Shown one piece after another: positions 1-5,598 of a DNA stretch of 5,598 nucleotides. The notes beneath the pieces were generated by a model, which was not told the origin of the DNA, did not search any database, and worked only from the letters and a program-made list of their open reading frames with translations. This DNA comes from Bacteroidota bacterium (GTDB lineage: Bacteria; Bacteroidota; Bacteroidia; Flavobacteriales; Flavobacteriaceae): assembly GCA_004356305.1 (NCBI GenBank), contig SMXJ01000177.1:1-5598 (forward strand), in the 5' to 3' direction. Every line of letters begins with the position of its first letter. Positions within the stretch are counted from its first letter, which is position 1. The position numbers were made by a program, and so were the translations under genes.

Positions 1-748
1 ACAATTCAATACCGATCGCCGGGATGCTGACAAACGCATAACCCGGGAAGCGTTGATTCAAATTTCAGAAAAGAAGGAGGAGGACAGAATGACGACCGTG
101 GTGTATGATGAAACCTGGCATAAGGGAGTGATCGGGATCGTGGCTTCCCGGTTGACGGAGACCTATTATCGCCCCACCCTGGTGTTTACCAAAAGTGGTG
201 AAAAGCTGGCTGCTTCGGCCCGGTCTGTCAAGGGGTTTGATGTTTACAATGCTTTGGAAGGATGTGCGGAGTTCATCGAACAGTTTGGAGGCCATAAATA
301 TGCTGCCGGACTCACATTACTTGAAAAAGACTACGAAGGCTTTAAGGCCGAATTTGAAAAGGTAGTGCGTGATACCATAGACCCTAAACTGCTCAATCCC
401 GAATTGAATATCGATGCCGAGATCAATTTGGCAGAGATCACCCCAAAGTTTTATCGAATCCTGAAACAATTTGCCCCCTTTGGACCCGGAAATATGGCTC
501 CTGTTTTTATGACTCAAAACCTTATAGATATAGGTAAGGGGAAAAGAGTGGGGGAGGACAAAAGTCATTTACGGTTGGTGGTAAAACAAGGTAATTCGAC
601 TCAAATCACATGCATCGGATTTGGGCTGGGGGATAAACATGATCTTACCTGTGAAGGAGAACCTTTTAAAGCCGCCTATGTTATCGATGAAAATGAGTGG
701 CAAGGGACCGTTAGTTTACAATTACTGCTAAAGGATATCAAAGCCTGA
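1..748 (+). CDS. recJ: Single-stranded-DNA-specific 5'-3' exonuclease RecJ, C-terminal part (5' end outside the window)
   Basis: RecJ degrades single-stranded DNA 5' to 3' in recombination and repair in the cytoplasm. The frame is open from base 2 to the TGA at 746-748, giving 248 visible residues, so the gene starts before the window. Bacteroidota RecJ is usually about 560-570 residues, so a little under half is present. Visible residues 1-17 carry the N-x-x-RR and TREA pattern of the core helix before the DHHA1 domain. Residues 40-51 (HKGVIGIVASRL) and the DHHA1 glycine-rich motif FGGHKYAAG (95-103) are typical RecJ signatures. From about residue 135 on lies the OB-fold domain, with FAPFGPGNMAPVF near 157-169. 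The catalytic DHH motifs are upstream and not visible. An in-frame TTG at 53 is internal, not a start. The stop is 9 bases from the stop of convergent lpxH. I see no break in the frame. Confidence 0.95.
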   Translation, partial: QFNTDRRDADKRITREALIQISEKKEEDRMTTVVYDETWHKGVIGIVASRLTETYYRPTLVFTKSGEKLAASARSVKGFDVYNALEGCAEFIEQFGGHKYAAGLTLLEKDYEGFKAEFEKVVRDTIDPKLLNPELNIDAEINLAEITPKFYRILKQFAPFGPGNMAPVFMTQNLIDIGKGKRVGEDKSHLRLVVKQGNSTQITCIGFGLGDKHDLTCEGEPFKAAYVIDENEWQGTVSLQLLLKDIKA

Positions 749-757
749 TAATTTTAT

Positions 758-1513
758 TTATTCGAATGTCTTCAGTTCAAATTGAATGCCATCAAAAACG
801 CCGTACGTATAATGGGTTATCCAGTCGCCCAGGTTGAAATAGGTAGAATTGGCCCCCACTTTGATCTCCATGGGCAAATGGCGGTGACCAAAAACGAAGT
901 AATCATAATGTTTGGTTTCCAGTTTTCGTTTAGCGTATTTTGCGAGCCATTCGTTTTCTTCTCCCAGAAACTTCTTATCGTTATCTCCGGAAATGATCTT
1001 ATTTTTTACCGAAAGATACTGCGCAAAACGCATCCCTAATTCCGGGTGAAACCATCGAAAACCCCAATTGAAAAACGGATTCGTAAATACTTTTTTCATC
1101 CGTTTATACCCCTTGTCTCCGGGGCCTTTACCATCGCCATGACCGATAAAAAAAACCTTGTCATTAAATGTAAATTCTTTACAATCTCTATAGGTTGGGA
1201 TGTTGAGTTCTTTTTCAAAATAATCCCGCATCCAAAGATCGTGGTTGCCTACGAAAAAATGGATAGGAATACCGCTGTCACTTATTTCTGCCAGCTTGCC
1301 AAGAATACGTACAAAGCCTTTGGGGACAACGGTCCTATATTCGAACCAAAAATCGAAGAGATCGCCCAACAAGAAGATGGCTGCTGCATCATGTTTTATA
1401 GAATCGAGCCAACGCACGAATTTCTTTTCCCGAGGCAGGCTTTCTTTCCGAGAAGGAGCGCCCAGATGATTGTCGCTGGAAAAGTATATTTTTTTACCCT
1501 GAGGGATTTGCAT
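758..1513 (-). CDS. lpxH: UDP-2,3-diacylglucosamine diphosphatase (LpxH-type metallophosphoesterase)
   Basis: LpxH cleaves UDP-2,3-diacylglucosamine to lipid X and UMP, the fourth step of lipid A synthesis, at the inner face of the cytoplasmic membrane. From the ATG at 1513 the protein has 251 residues, close to the family's roughly 240. The full set of calcineurin-type metal-binding blocks is present: D14-x-H16, G50-D51 followed by D54-F-W, G89-N90-H91-D92, G124-H125-G126-D127 and G209-H210-R211-H212. These line up with the two-metal site of characterised LpxH. GDLFDFW and the insert rich in basic and aromatic residues at about 128-170 favour LpxH over a generic phosphoesterase. An in-frame TTG at 1519 would add two residues. 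I prefer the ATG, which leaves 8 bases after the queD stop. No separate promoter is evident, so it is probably translated from a queD-lpxH message. The symbol is inferred from motifs. A Bacteroidota LpxH-like paralogue with another substrate is not excluded. Confidence 0.88.
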   Translation of the reverse strand: MQIPQGKKIYFSSDNHLGAPSRKESLPREKKFVRWLDSIKHDAAAIFLLGDLFDFWFEYRTVVPKGFVRILGKLAEISDSGIPIHFFVGNHDLWMRDYFEKELNIPTYRDCKEFTFNDKVFFIGHGDGKGPGDKGYKRMKKVFTNPFFNWGFRWFHPELGMRFAQYLSVKNKIISGDNDKKFLGEENEWLAKYAKRKLETKHYDYFVFGHRHLPMEIKVGANSTYFNLGDWITHYTYGVFDGIQFELKTFE

Positions 1514-1521
1514 ATTCAAAT

Positions 1522-1971
1522 TCAGTTGTCAGAAGCAAACCACTCTGCAGAGCTGGTGGCAGTTTCCTGGAGTTTTAACGAATGAAGCCGGATGTTATTG
1601 GGTAAGCGATTTTCGATCTTTTCGGCAAAGTCGATCACCATCATTTCACTGGTGGGCTGATAATCTACCAACAATACATCGTGCCCACGGTTCTTTAATT
1701 CCCTTGCCAGTTCGACATGAGGAGTGTTTTTATTGAAAACCGTGGCATGATCGAACACATCGACAATTTCTTCTTTTACGATTTTTTTAAGGTCACTAAA
1801 ATCGATTACCATTCCGTATTTTACATTTTTGGTATCATTAATTGGGAGGCCAATAACGGTAACAAAAAGCTTATAGCTATGCCCATGTATATTTCGGCAT
1901 TTGCCGTCGTAGCCATACAGGGCGTGCCCGGTCTCAAAAGAAAATTGTTTGGTGATACGAATGTTGCTCAT
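1522..1971 (-). CDS. queD: 6-carboxy-5,6,7,8-tetrahydropterin synthase (QueD)
   Basis: QueD converts 7,8-dihydroneopterin triphosphate to 6-carboxytetrahydropterin, the second step toward preQ0 and queuosine for tRNA wobble modification. The 149-residue protein is a full-length member of the 6-pyruvoyl-tetrahydropterin synthase (T-fold) family, though slightly longer than the usual 120-140. Zinc ligands are H16, H29 and H31. Cys25 in C-R-N-I-H-G-H is the catalytic nucleophile. The CxxxHGH spacing marks QueD, whereas tetrahydrobiopterin-making PTPS has a longer Cys-to-HGH spacing. D74-H75 (FDHATVFN) provides the second catalytic pair, and E136 (LQETATSSAEW) fits the pterin-anchoring Glu. The start is the ATG at 1971, preceded by a purine run (ATAAGGAAA) that is too close to act as a strong Shine-Dalgarno site. 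It sits between a candidate 28-codon membrane ORF (10-base gap) and lpxH (8-base gap). No queC, queE or queF is in view. Confidence 0.93.
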   Translation of the reverse strand: MSNIRITKQFSFETGHALYGYDGKCRNIHGHSYKLFVTVIGLPINDTKNVKYGMVIDFSDLKKIVKEEIVDVFDHATVFNKNTPHVELARELKNRGHDVLLVDYQPTSEMMVIDFAEKIENRLPNNIRLHSLKLQETATSSAEWFASDN

Positions 1972-1981
1972 TTTCCTTATT

Positions 1982-2068
1982 TCATTTTATTGTATAGCAC
2001 AACAATGACCAAAAACCGGCCCCAAAAGCAAGAATAACCCATCGGCTAGAAAACCGAAGGATATCCAT
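1982..2068 (-). CDS. Candidate small one-helix membrane peptide of 28 residues upstream of queD
   Basis: On the minus strand the ATG at 2068-2066 opens a frame ending with TGA at 1984-1982. The peptide starts MDILRFSSRW and ends LLCYTIK. Residues about 10-27 form one uninterrupted hydrophobic helix (W, V, I, L, A, F, G, A, G, F, W, S, L, L, C, Y, T, I). An Asp and two Args precede it and a Lys follows, a layout that suits a single-span inner-membrane peptide. The stop lies 10 bases before queD, which suits co-translation, and the start lies 20 bases after the MATE remnant stop. No other start codon exists in this frame before the preceding stop at 2095-2093. I do not recognise the family and assign no function. 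Such a short ORF could be chance. The spacing and coherent membrane profile are the only support. Confidence 0.4.
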   Translation of the reverse strand: MDILRFSSRWVILAFGAGFWSLLCYTIK

Positions 2069-2088
2069 CGCTGTACTTTTTGGTAAAG

Positions 2089-2562
2089 TTATTTATTTTC
2101 AATCAAAGGAATGTATTTTCTATTGAATTTAATAATAAGGGCTATTGCTCTGTAGGCGACCCAGACGACGAGGGCCAGCCAAATCCCCTTCAACCCCCAT
2201 CCCATATATTTTGAAAAGAATAGTACGGGGATAAAGCCGAATATCGTTGCTCCCAGGAGAACATTACGCAGATACTTCATCTCACCCATGCCTTTGAATA
2301 TGGCATCCATTGTGAATGCCAAAGAATTAAATGGCAAAGTGATCATGACCACAAAGAATACGGAGTAGAATACGTCGAGTACCTGCGGGTCTTTGTTAAA
2401 CAGCAACCCCATAGGTTGGTATAGCAGAAATCCTACCGACATCAAAATCGCAGCCACCCCCAGATTGTATAGATTTACCTTCTTGGTGAGTTTCCAAAGT
2501 GATCTGTAATTCTTCTCTGCAATAAAGGAGATGTTGGTCTTTGAAGCTTGCAAGCCGTAAAA
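2089..2562 (-). pseudogene. MATE-family efflux transporter, 5'-truncated remnant (last four membrane helices)
   Basis: The frame is open from just after a stop at 2565-2563 to the TAA at 2091-2089. Its only early start is a TTG at 2553, giving 154 residues. MATE transporters export drugs or metabolites using Na+ or H+ gradients and normally have about 440-460 residues and 12 helices. Here only four hydrophobic spans remain (about residues 30-52, 59-84, 95-115 and 121-143, counted from the TTG). They match helices 9-12, including the pattern MDAIFKGMGEMKYLRN and the last-helix stretch GIWLALVVWV. The polar segment IAEKNYRSLWKLTKKV corresponds to the cytoplasmic loop before helix 9. The 151 bases upstream contain no N-terminal coding in any minus frame, so roughly 300 residues are missing rather than frameshifted. 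The remaining frame is intact, which suggests recent truncation or tolerated expression. The family call rests on recalled similarity. It is unlikely to transport anything alone. Confidence 0.75.
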
Positions 2563-2707
2563 TTAACTCAAAACCAATTCATAACAATGAAAACGATTGC
2601 GACTTGTTAAAAATTACCATGACTCCTTAAAATTGAGTATCTTACGTTTAAAATTGCGGCCTCAGCACTAGTTTTAATTTATTCAGGATTTCTCGTACCG
2701 TAAAATT
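2555..2707. repeat. 10-base direct repeat (ccgtaaaatt) flanking the spacer at the MATE truncation boundary
   Basis: The same 10 bases occur at 2555-2564 and 2698-2707 in the same orientation. The left copy overlaps the point where the MATE frame ends in a stop, and the right copy lies 6 bases before the T9SS cargo start. The match does not extend beyond 10 bases on either side, and I see no terminal inverted repeats inside. It may be a deletion or insertion footprint, or chance in AT-rich DNA. Confidence 0.4.
2604..2635 (+). promoter_or_regulatory. Possible Bacteroidota-type promoter for the T9SS cargo gene
   Basis: TTG at 2604-2606 is separated by 21 bases from TAAAATTG at 2628-2635. The latter matches the Bacteroidota -7 consensus TAnnTTTG at all but one position. 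Transcription would begin near 2642, leaving a leader of about 70 bases before the ATG at 2714. The same octamer recurs at 2649-2656 and 2701-2708 without a suitably spaced TTG, so this assignment is tentative. Confidence 0.3.
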
Positions 2708-2713
2708 GTTTTT

Positions 2714-4444
2714 ATGCGTCGATGGCTTTTTCATATATTTTGTTTTCTGATAACTTTACACGGTTTTGGGCAAGAATGCCCTAATTTATTAGAACCGTTA
2801 CCGGGGTCGACTAATGTATCGATCAACACCAGTATTAGTTGGGAAAAGGTTATAGGCATAACGGGATATATTATCAATATTGGGACAACACCCGGCGGAG
2901 GTGAGATTATCCTTGAGCAACCCGTTGGCAGTGATACTACTTATACTCCTCCTTTGGGGCTTCCGGAGAATACATTGATCTATGTAACAATCACTTTATT
3001 CTTTTTTGATCAGAATAATATTGTGTGCCCAAGCCAATCTTTCACTACTGAAGATGTAACTACAGTACCGGATTGTACTCAATTGACAGTACCGCTGGAC
3101 GGAGCGGAAAATGTAAATGTTGGTACTAACATATCATGGAGCTATGCGCCCAGAGCATTAGGGTACCGTATCACCTTAGGCACCTCACCTGGATTGGGGG
3201 ACATTATCAATAATTTGGATGTTGGGAATACTCTGTCTTATAATCCTACCATGAACTTTCCTCCTGGAACAACGATCTATGTGCGAGTGATCCCGTATAA
3301 CGAAAATGGGAATGCAGTGGGGTGTATGGAGGAAAGTTTTACCACAGGGGCTTTAGGAGAACCTCCTGGCTGTACACATCTCATCACACCAGTGGATGGT
3401 GAAATAAATGTTGAATTATCTCCTTTGCTAGAATGGGAGGTCGTACTGAACGCTATAGGGTATAAACTTTTCATTGGCAGGTCTCCATTTGTAAATGATA
3501 TCATTAATGGGGATATATTTACGGCCAACTGGACCTTTGTGATAGAATTTGAACCCAATAAGACATATTATGTTCGTATCATTCCCTTTAATGATGCTGG
3601 AGAAGCTCAAGATTGCCCACAGGAATCTTTTTCAACCATATTGGGCTGCGGCCCTTTTATCGATGTTACAACCGGAGAATTGGTTAGTTTCAATCCCGAA
3701 ATAAACTTTCCGGATCGGGTTGGGATCTGCGAAAATAATATTCCTACCCGTATCAATACCTCGGATGAAGCCGATGGGTTTCGCTGGTTTAAAGTCCTTC
3801 CTTCGGGTGAAGAAGAGCTGATCTCTGAAGAGCCTTATGTGGACCTCTTTACTGCAGGACGTTATCGCTATGAGGCTTATAATATTCTAAATCAAGAAGG
3901 ATTTGTGATCGAATGTTCAAGCACCAAGGAATTTGCAGCGGTACTCTCTTCAGCAGCTATAATTGAACGGCCCATGATTGAAGAGATCGCTCGATTATTC
4001 TATGTTACAATAGTGGTATCGGGACCGGGGGATTACGAATATTCATTAAATGATATCGATGGCCCTTATGATGATGACAATAGGTTTACGGGTTTAGGGG
4101 TAGGAACTTATACGATCTATGTTAGAGACAAAAATGGCTGTGGGATCTCTGAGAGAACATTTAAACTTGCCTATCCTCCTACAGGCTTTCCACCATACTT
4201 TTCGCCTAACGGAGATGGGATCAATGATTATTGGCAGTATGTTCGACCCGAAGAGGATCCTTTACCTGTAACTATCATATATATCTACGATAGATATGGC
4301 AAGGCCCTGGTCAATTTCAATGCTCAAGGTCAGGGTTGGGATGGACGTTATCACAATAATACTATGCCGGCCACCGAATATTGGTACAAGGCTTTCACCA
4401 GGGACAATCTTATTTATACCGGGCACTTTTCACTTATTCGATAG
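2714..4444 (+). CDS. Secreted multi-domain beta-sandwich repeat protein with T9SS type B sorting domain
   Basis: This 576-residue protein is built for export. Residues 1-20 form a signal peptide (Arg2-Arg3, hydrophobic core, likely cleavage near HGFGQ/E). Three related fibronectin-III-like units follow, starting at C22, C121 and C220. Each shows C-x-x-L, a P-x-x-G-x-x-N-V block, W, then GY...IG or LG..P....II and Y-V-x-[IV]. Each holds a second Cys 81-83 residues on (C105, C204, C301), suggesting a disulfide. Residues 312-412 look like an Ig-like segment with C339 and C401. Residues 427-485 resemble a SprB-type repeat (YEYSLND, FTGLGVGTYTIYVRDKNGC). Residues 490-576 are a gliding-motility-associated type B C-terminal domain (PYFSPNGDGINDYW ... 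IYDRYGK ... GWDGRYHN). The product should cross the inner membrane by Sec and the outer membrane by T9SS. No catalytic domain is seen, and an adhesin or surface-matrix role is inference. It is convergent with the GNAT gene (16-base gap). The start has no Shine-Dalgarno site. Confidence 0.9.
   Translation: MRRWLFHIFCFLITLHGFGQECPNLLEPLPGSTNVSINTSISWEKVIGITGYIINIGTTPGGGEIILEQPVGSDTTYTPPLGLPENTLIYVTITLFFFDQNNIVCPSQSFTTEDVTTVPDCTQLTVPLDGAENVNVGTNISWSYAPRALGYRITLGTSPGLGDIINNLDVGNTLSYNPTMNFPPGTTIYVRVIPYNENGNAVGCMEESFTTGALGEPPGCTHLITPVDGEINVELSPLLEWEVVLNAIGYKLFIGRSPFVNDIINGDIFTANWTFVIEFEPNKTYYVRIIPFNDAGEAQDCPQESFSTILGCGPFIDVTTGELVSFNPEINFPDRVGICENNIPTRINTSDEADGFRWFKVLPSGEEELISEEPYVDLFTAGRYRYEAYNILNQEGFVIECSSTKEFAAVLSSAAIIERPMIEEIARLFYVTIVVSGPGDYEYSLNDIDGPYDDDNRFTGLGVGTYTIYVRDKNGCGISERTFKLAYPPTGFPPYFSPNGDGINDYWQYVRPEEDPLPVTIIYIYDRYGKALVNFNAQGQGWDGRYHNNTMPATEYWYKAFTRDNLIYTGHFSLIR
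2777..3646 (+). repeat. Three tandem ~99-residue (297-base) beta-sandwich repeats within the T9SS cargo
   Basis: Units span about 2777-3073, 3074-3370 and 3371-3646, the last slightly shorter. The first Cys of successive units is exactly 99 codons apart. The nucleotide sequences have diverged much more than the protein pattern: the GY...II segments use largely different codons. This points to an old duplication kept by selection on the fold rather than a recent tandem expansion. Confidence 0.8.
4181..4441 (+). other. T9SS type B C-terminal sorting domain (CHU_C / gliding-motility-associated domain)
   Basis: Residues 490-576 of the cargo carry the type B signature: a PYFSPNGDGINDYW start, the middle strand IYIYDRYGKAL, the G-x-G-WDGRYHN-x-x-MPA-x-x-YWY block and a final GHFSLIR strand. 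In characterised Bacteroidota this domain directs outer-membrane passage by the type IX system, and some type B cargos need SprF-like partners. No SprF homologue is next to this gene in the window. Confidence 0.9.
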
Positions 4445-4460
4445 TCACCTCAATATTATA

Positions 4461-4964
4461 TCAATTCAGGATCAATTCGTAGCAGTAAAAGCAAAGATCA
4501 CTTTGCTTGGGAAAATAGATATCTCCCAGGCGTTGATACCCTCTTGCCTCATAAAATCTTTGATTGCGCTTGTTTGCACTAAAGGTATCCAGACGAATTG
4601 ATACTGCATGGTTTTGTCTTCCAAGGTCTTCGGCAAAATCCATTACTATTTTAGCATAACCTTGATGTTGAAAGGCAGGGTGAATGGCCAAACGGTGAAT
4701 ATAGTATTGAAGGGCATCTTCAGTTAGCCAGTTGATTTTATTGTATTCCGGATCTTTTTCCGAAGAGATCGTAATGCACCCTATCATTTTGTCATCGATG
4801 ATTAAAACATATAATTCATCTCTTTTTATATCTTTTAGGAAGGCGTTAGGATTAGGATAGTGTTCATTCCATTGATAGATGTTTTCGGAGGTCATCTTTG
4901 CCGCACAAGCTTTGGTAATTTTTATAATTTCCTCAATTTCTGAAAGTTTTGCCAGCCGAATCAT
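4461..4964 (-). CDS. GNAT-family N-acetyltransferase
   Basis: The 167-residue cytoplasmic protein has the length and layout of a single GNAT domain, which transfers an acetyl group from acetyl-CoA to an amine. The N-terminal part (MIRLAKLSEIEEIIKI) is the usual alpha1 region. Strand beta4 and motif A follow at about 88-106: YIHRLAIHP leads into Q99-H-Q-G102-Y-A104, the Q-x-x-G-x-[GA] acetyl-CoA pyrophosphate loop. Motif B is N134-x-RFYEARGY (134-143). The substrate cannot be read from the sequence. Cysteines cluster near the C-terminus (LCFYCYELI). The ATG at 4964 is the natural start, and no Shine-Dalgarno site precedes it. It is convergent with the T9SS cargo and divergent from the universal stress gene. 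The usp promoter -33 element would lie inside its first codons. Confidence 0.88.
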   Translation of the reverse strand: MIRLAKLSEIEEIIKITKACAAKMTSENIYQWNEHYPNPNAFLKDIKRDELYVLIIDDKMIGCITISSEKDPEYNKINWLTEDALQYYIHRLAIHPAFQHQGYAKIVMDFAEDLGRQNHAVSIRLDTFSANKRNQRFYEARGYQRLGDIYFPKQSDLCFYCYELILN

Positions 4965-4981
4965 ATTTTAAACTAATTTTG
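4949..4981 (+). promoter_or_regulatory. Bacteroidota-type promoter for the universal stress protein gene
   Basis: TAATTTTG at 4974-4981 matches the Bacteroidota -7 consensus TAnnTTTG at every fixed position. A TTG at 4949-4951 lies 22 bases upstream, within the 17-23 range known for Flavobacterium promoters. Transcription would begin around 4988, giving a leader of about 40 bases. The TTG lies within the first codons of the divergent GNAT gene. Confidence 0.5.
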
Positions 4982-5026
4982 CTCCTGTCTGCCATAGGGT
5001 AAAACAAATTAAAGATATCAATTCTT

Positions 5027-5598
5027 ATGAAAAATATTTTGGTGCCGGTAGGTTCTAAGGAGAGCGGGATAAATAATTTACAATACGCCATTAATTTTGC
5101 TGCCATGAGTGGTGCAAAAGTGTATGTCATTAATATTTACAAGGCGTTTTCGAAAGTTGGTGGACTGACCAAGGTAAACCAGTTGATGATGGATGACAGC
5201 GAAGCCCTTTTGGATGATTTATTGAGTCATGTTGATACCAAGGGCATTGATGTTATTTCGAAACCGATTCAGGGAGATCCTTTCGAGGCTATCAGTCGTA
5301 TTTCGAAGCAATTGAATATTGACCTATTAATTCTGTCTCCCCAGAGTGTGGAGAAAAGAGATGAAGTTTATCTGGGACGTATTACCGGAAAGATCGTGAA
5401 ACAAACTAGCATTCCTTTACTTATTGTACCGAAGGATTGCGTATTCAGAAAAGTTGAAACGATTTTGTTGGCCTTTAAACGAGGTTATTTTGAAAAGGAT
5501 AATGTGCTGGTCCCTCTCAAGGAGATGGCCCAATTATTTAATTCTAAAATAAACCTGTTACACGTAATTACACCTGATGTTGTAGATGACAAAACGCC
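5027..5598 (+). CDS. Universal stress protein, tandem-domain type (3' end outside the window)
   Basis: The ATG at 5027 opens a frame that stays open to the window end, giving 190 complete codons. Residues 1-135 form a first Usp domain: MKNILVPVGS at the start, helix SGINNLQYAINFAA, strand AKVYVINIY, then IDLLILSP and IPLLIVP closing the Rossmann-like fold. From about residue 143 a second domain begins (VETILLAFKRG ... INLLHVITPD), so the whole protein is probably about 270-280 residues, the common tandem form in Bacteroidota. The usual ATP loop (G-x-x-G, about nine residues, then G-[ST]) is altered. The first glycine block reads S-P-Q-S and the final pair is Gly117-Arg118, so nucleotide binding by this domain is doubtful. 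Usp proteins support survival under stress, but the exact partner cannot be read here. A well-matched promoter sits about 45 bases upstream of the ATG. Confidence 0.9.
   Translation, partial: MKNILVPVGSKESGINNLQYAINFAAMSGAKVYVINIYKAFSKVGGLTKVNQLMMDDSEALLDDLLSHVDTKGIDVISKPIQGDPFEAISRISKQLNIDLLILSPQSVEKRDEVYLGRITGKIVKQTSIPLLIVPKDCVFRKVETILLAFKRGYFEKDNVLVPLKEMAQLFNSKINLLHVITPDVVDDKT

Noticed and set aside
1046..1585. Long plus-strand open frame (179 codons) opposite lpxH and the end of queD
   Set aside because: It lies antisense to two genes with complete catalytic motifs and has no recognisable domain. It is a shadow of their codon use.
2043..2057. Small hairpin (TCGG ... CCGA) between the MATE remnant and queD
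   Set aside because: The stem has four base pairs, there is no T-run, and it lies inside the candidate small ORF. Too weak to call a terminator.
2579..2620. 13-codon minus-strand frame from the ATG at 2620, preceded by AAGGAG, in the spacer upstream of the MATE remnant
   Set aside because: It has a good Shine-Dalgarno-like run but is very short, has no membrane or leader-like character, and is out of frame with the MATE remnant.
4442..4463. AT-rich gap between the convergent T9SS cargo and GNAT stops, examined for a bidirectional terminator
   Set aside because: No GC-rich stem is present, only short AT palindromes such as atattatat.
5005..5012. TTAATTTG on the minus strand as a -7 box for the GNAT gene
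   Set aside because: It is one mismatch from consensus and no TTG occurs at the required distance upstream.
4933..5130. 65-codon minus-strand open frame spanning the GNAT-usp spacer
   Set aside because: It overlaps the starts of both well-supported genes in the wrong frame, with no coding character of its own.

Overview
The window looks like a chromosomal segment of a Bacteroidota bacterium, most likely a marine Flavobacteriaceae member. The evidence is a secreted protein with a type B C-terminal sorting domain of the type IX secretion system (T9SS), a Bacteroidota-style promoter (TTG ... TAnnTTTG) in front of the last gene, few clear Shine-Dalgarno sites, moderately AT-rich DNA and tightly packed genes. 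No rRNA, tRNA, CRISPR array, intact insertion sequence or convincing intrinsic terminator was seen. No stretch longer than about 160 bases lacks a gene.

Layout. 1-748 (+) is the 3' part of recJ, which meets a minus-strand group tail to tail with a 9-base gap. Read from upstream to downstream on the minus strand, that group holds a 5'-truncated MATE efflux transporter remnant (2089-2562), an unlisted 28-codon candidate gene for a one-helix membrane peptide (1982-2068), queD (1522-1971) and lpxH (758-1513). The last three lie 10 and 8 bases apart and could be co-transcribed. A 151-base spacer (2563-2713) with repeated TAAAATTG boxes and a 10-base direct repeat separates the MATE remnant from a divergent 576-residue T9SS cargo protein (2714-4444, +). 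That gene meets a GNAT acetyltransferase (4461-4964, -) tail to tail. A 62-base divergent spacer then leads to a tandem-domain universal stress protein (5027 to the window end, +).

Biology. Most genes are housekeeping: DNA repair (RecJ), lipid A synthesis (LpxH), the deazapurine/queuosine precursor pathway (QueD) and stress response (Usp). The accessory part is the MATE remnant, the spacer and the T9SS cargo. The cargo has a signal peptide, three Cys-bracketed beta-sandwich repeats spaced exactly 99 residues apart, an Ig-like segment, a SprB-like repeat and a type B sorting domain, so it is probably an exported cell-surface or secreted adhesin-like protein. I see no clear new multi-gene system. 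The least explained items are the small membrane ORF before queD and the MATE truncation boundary.
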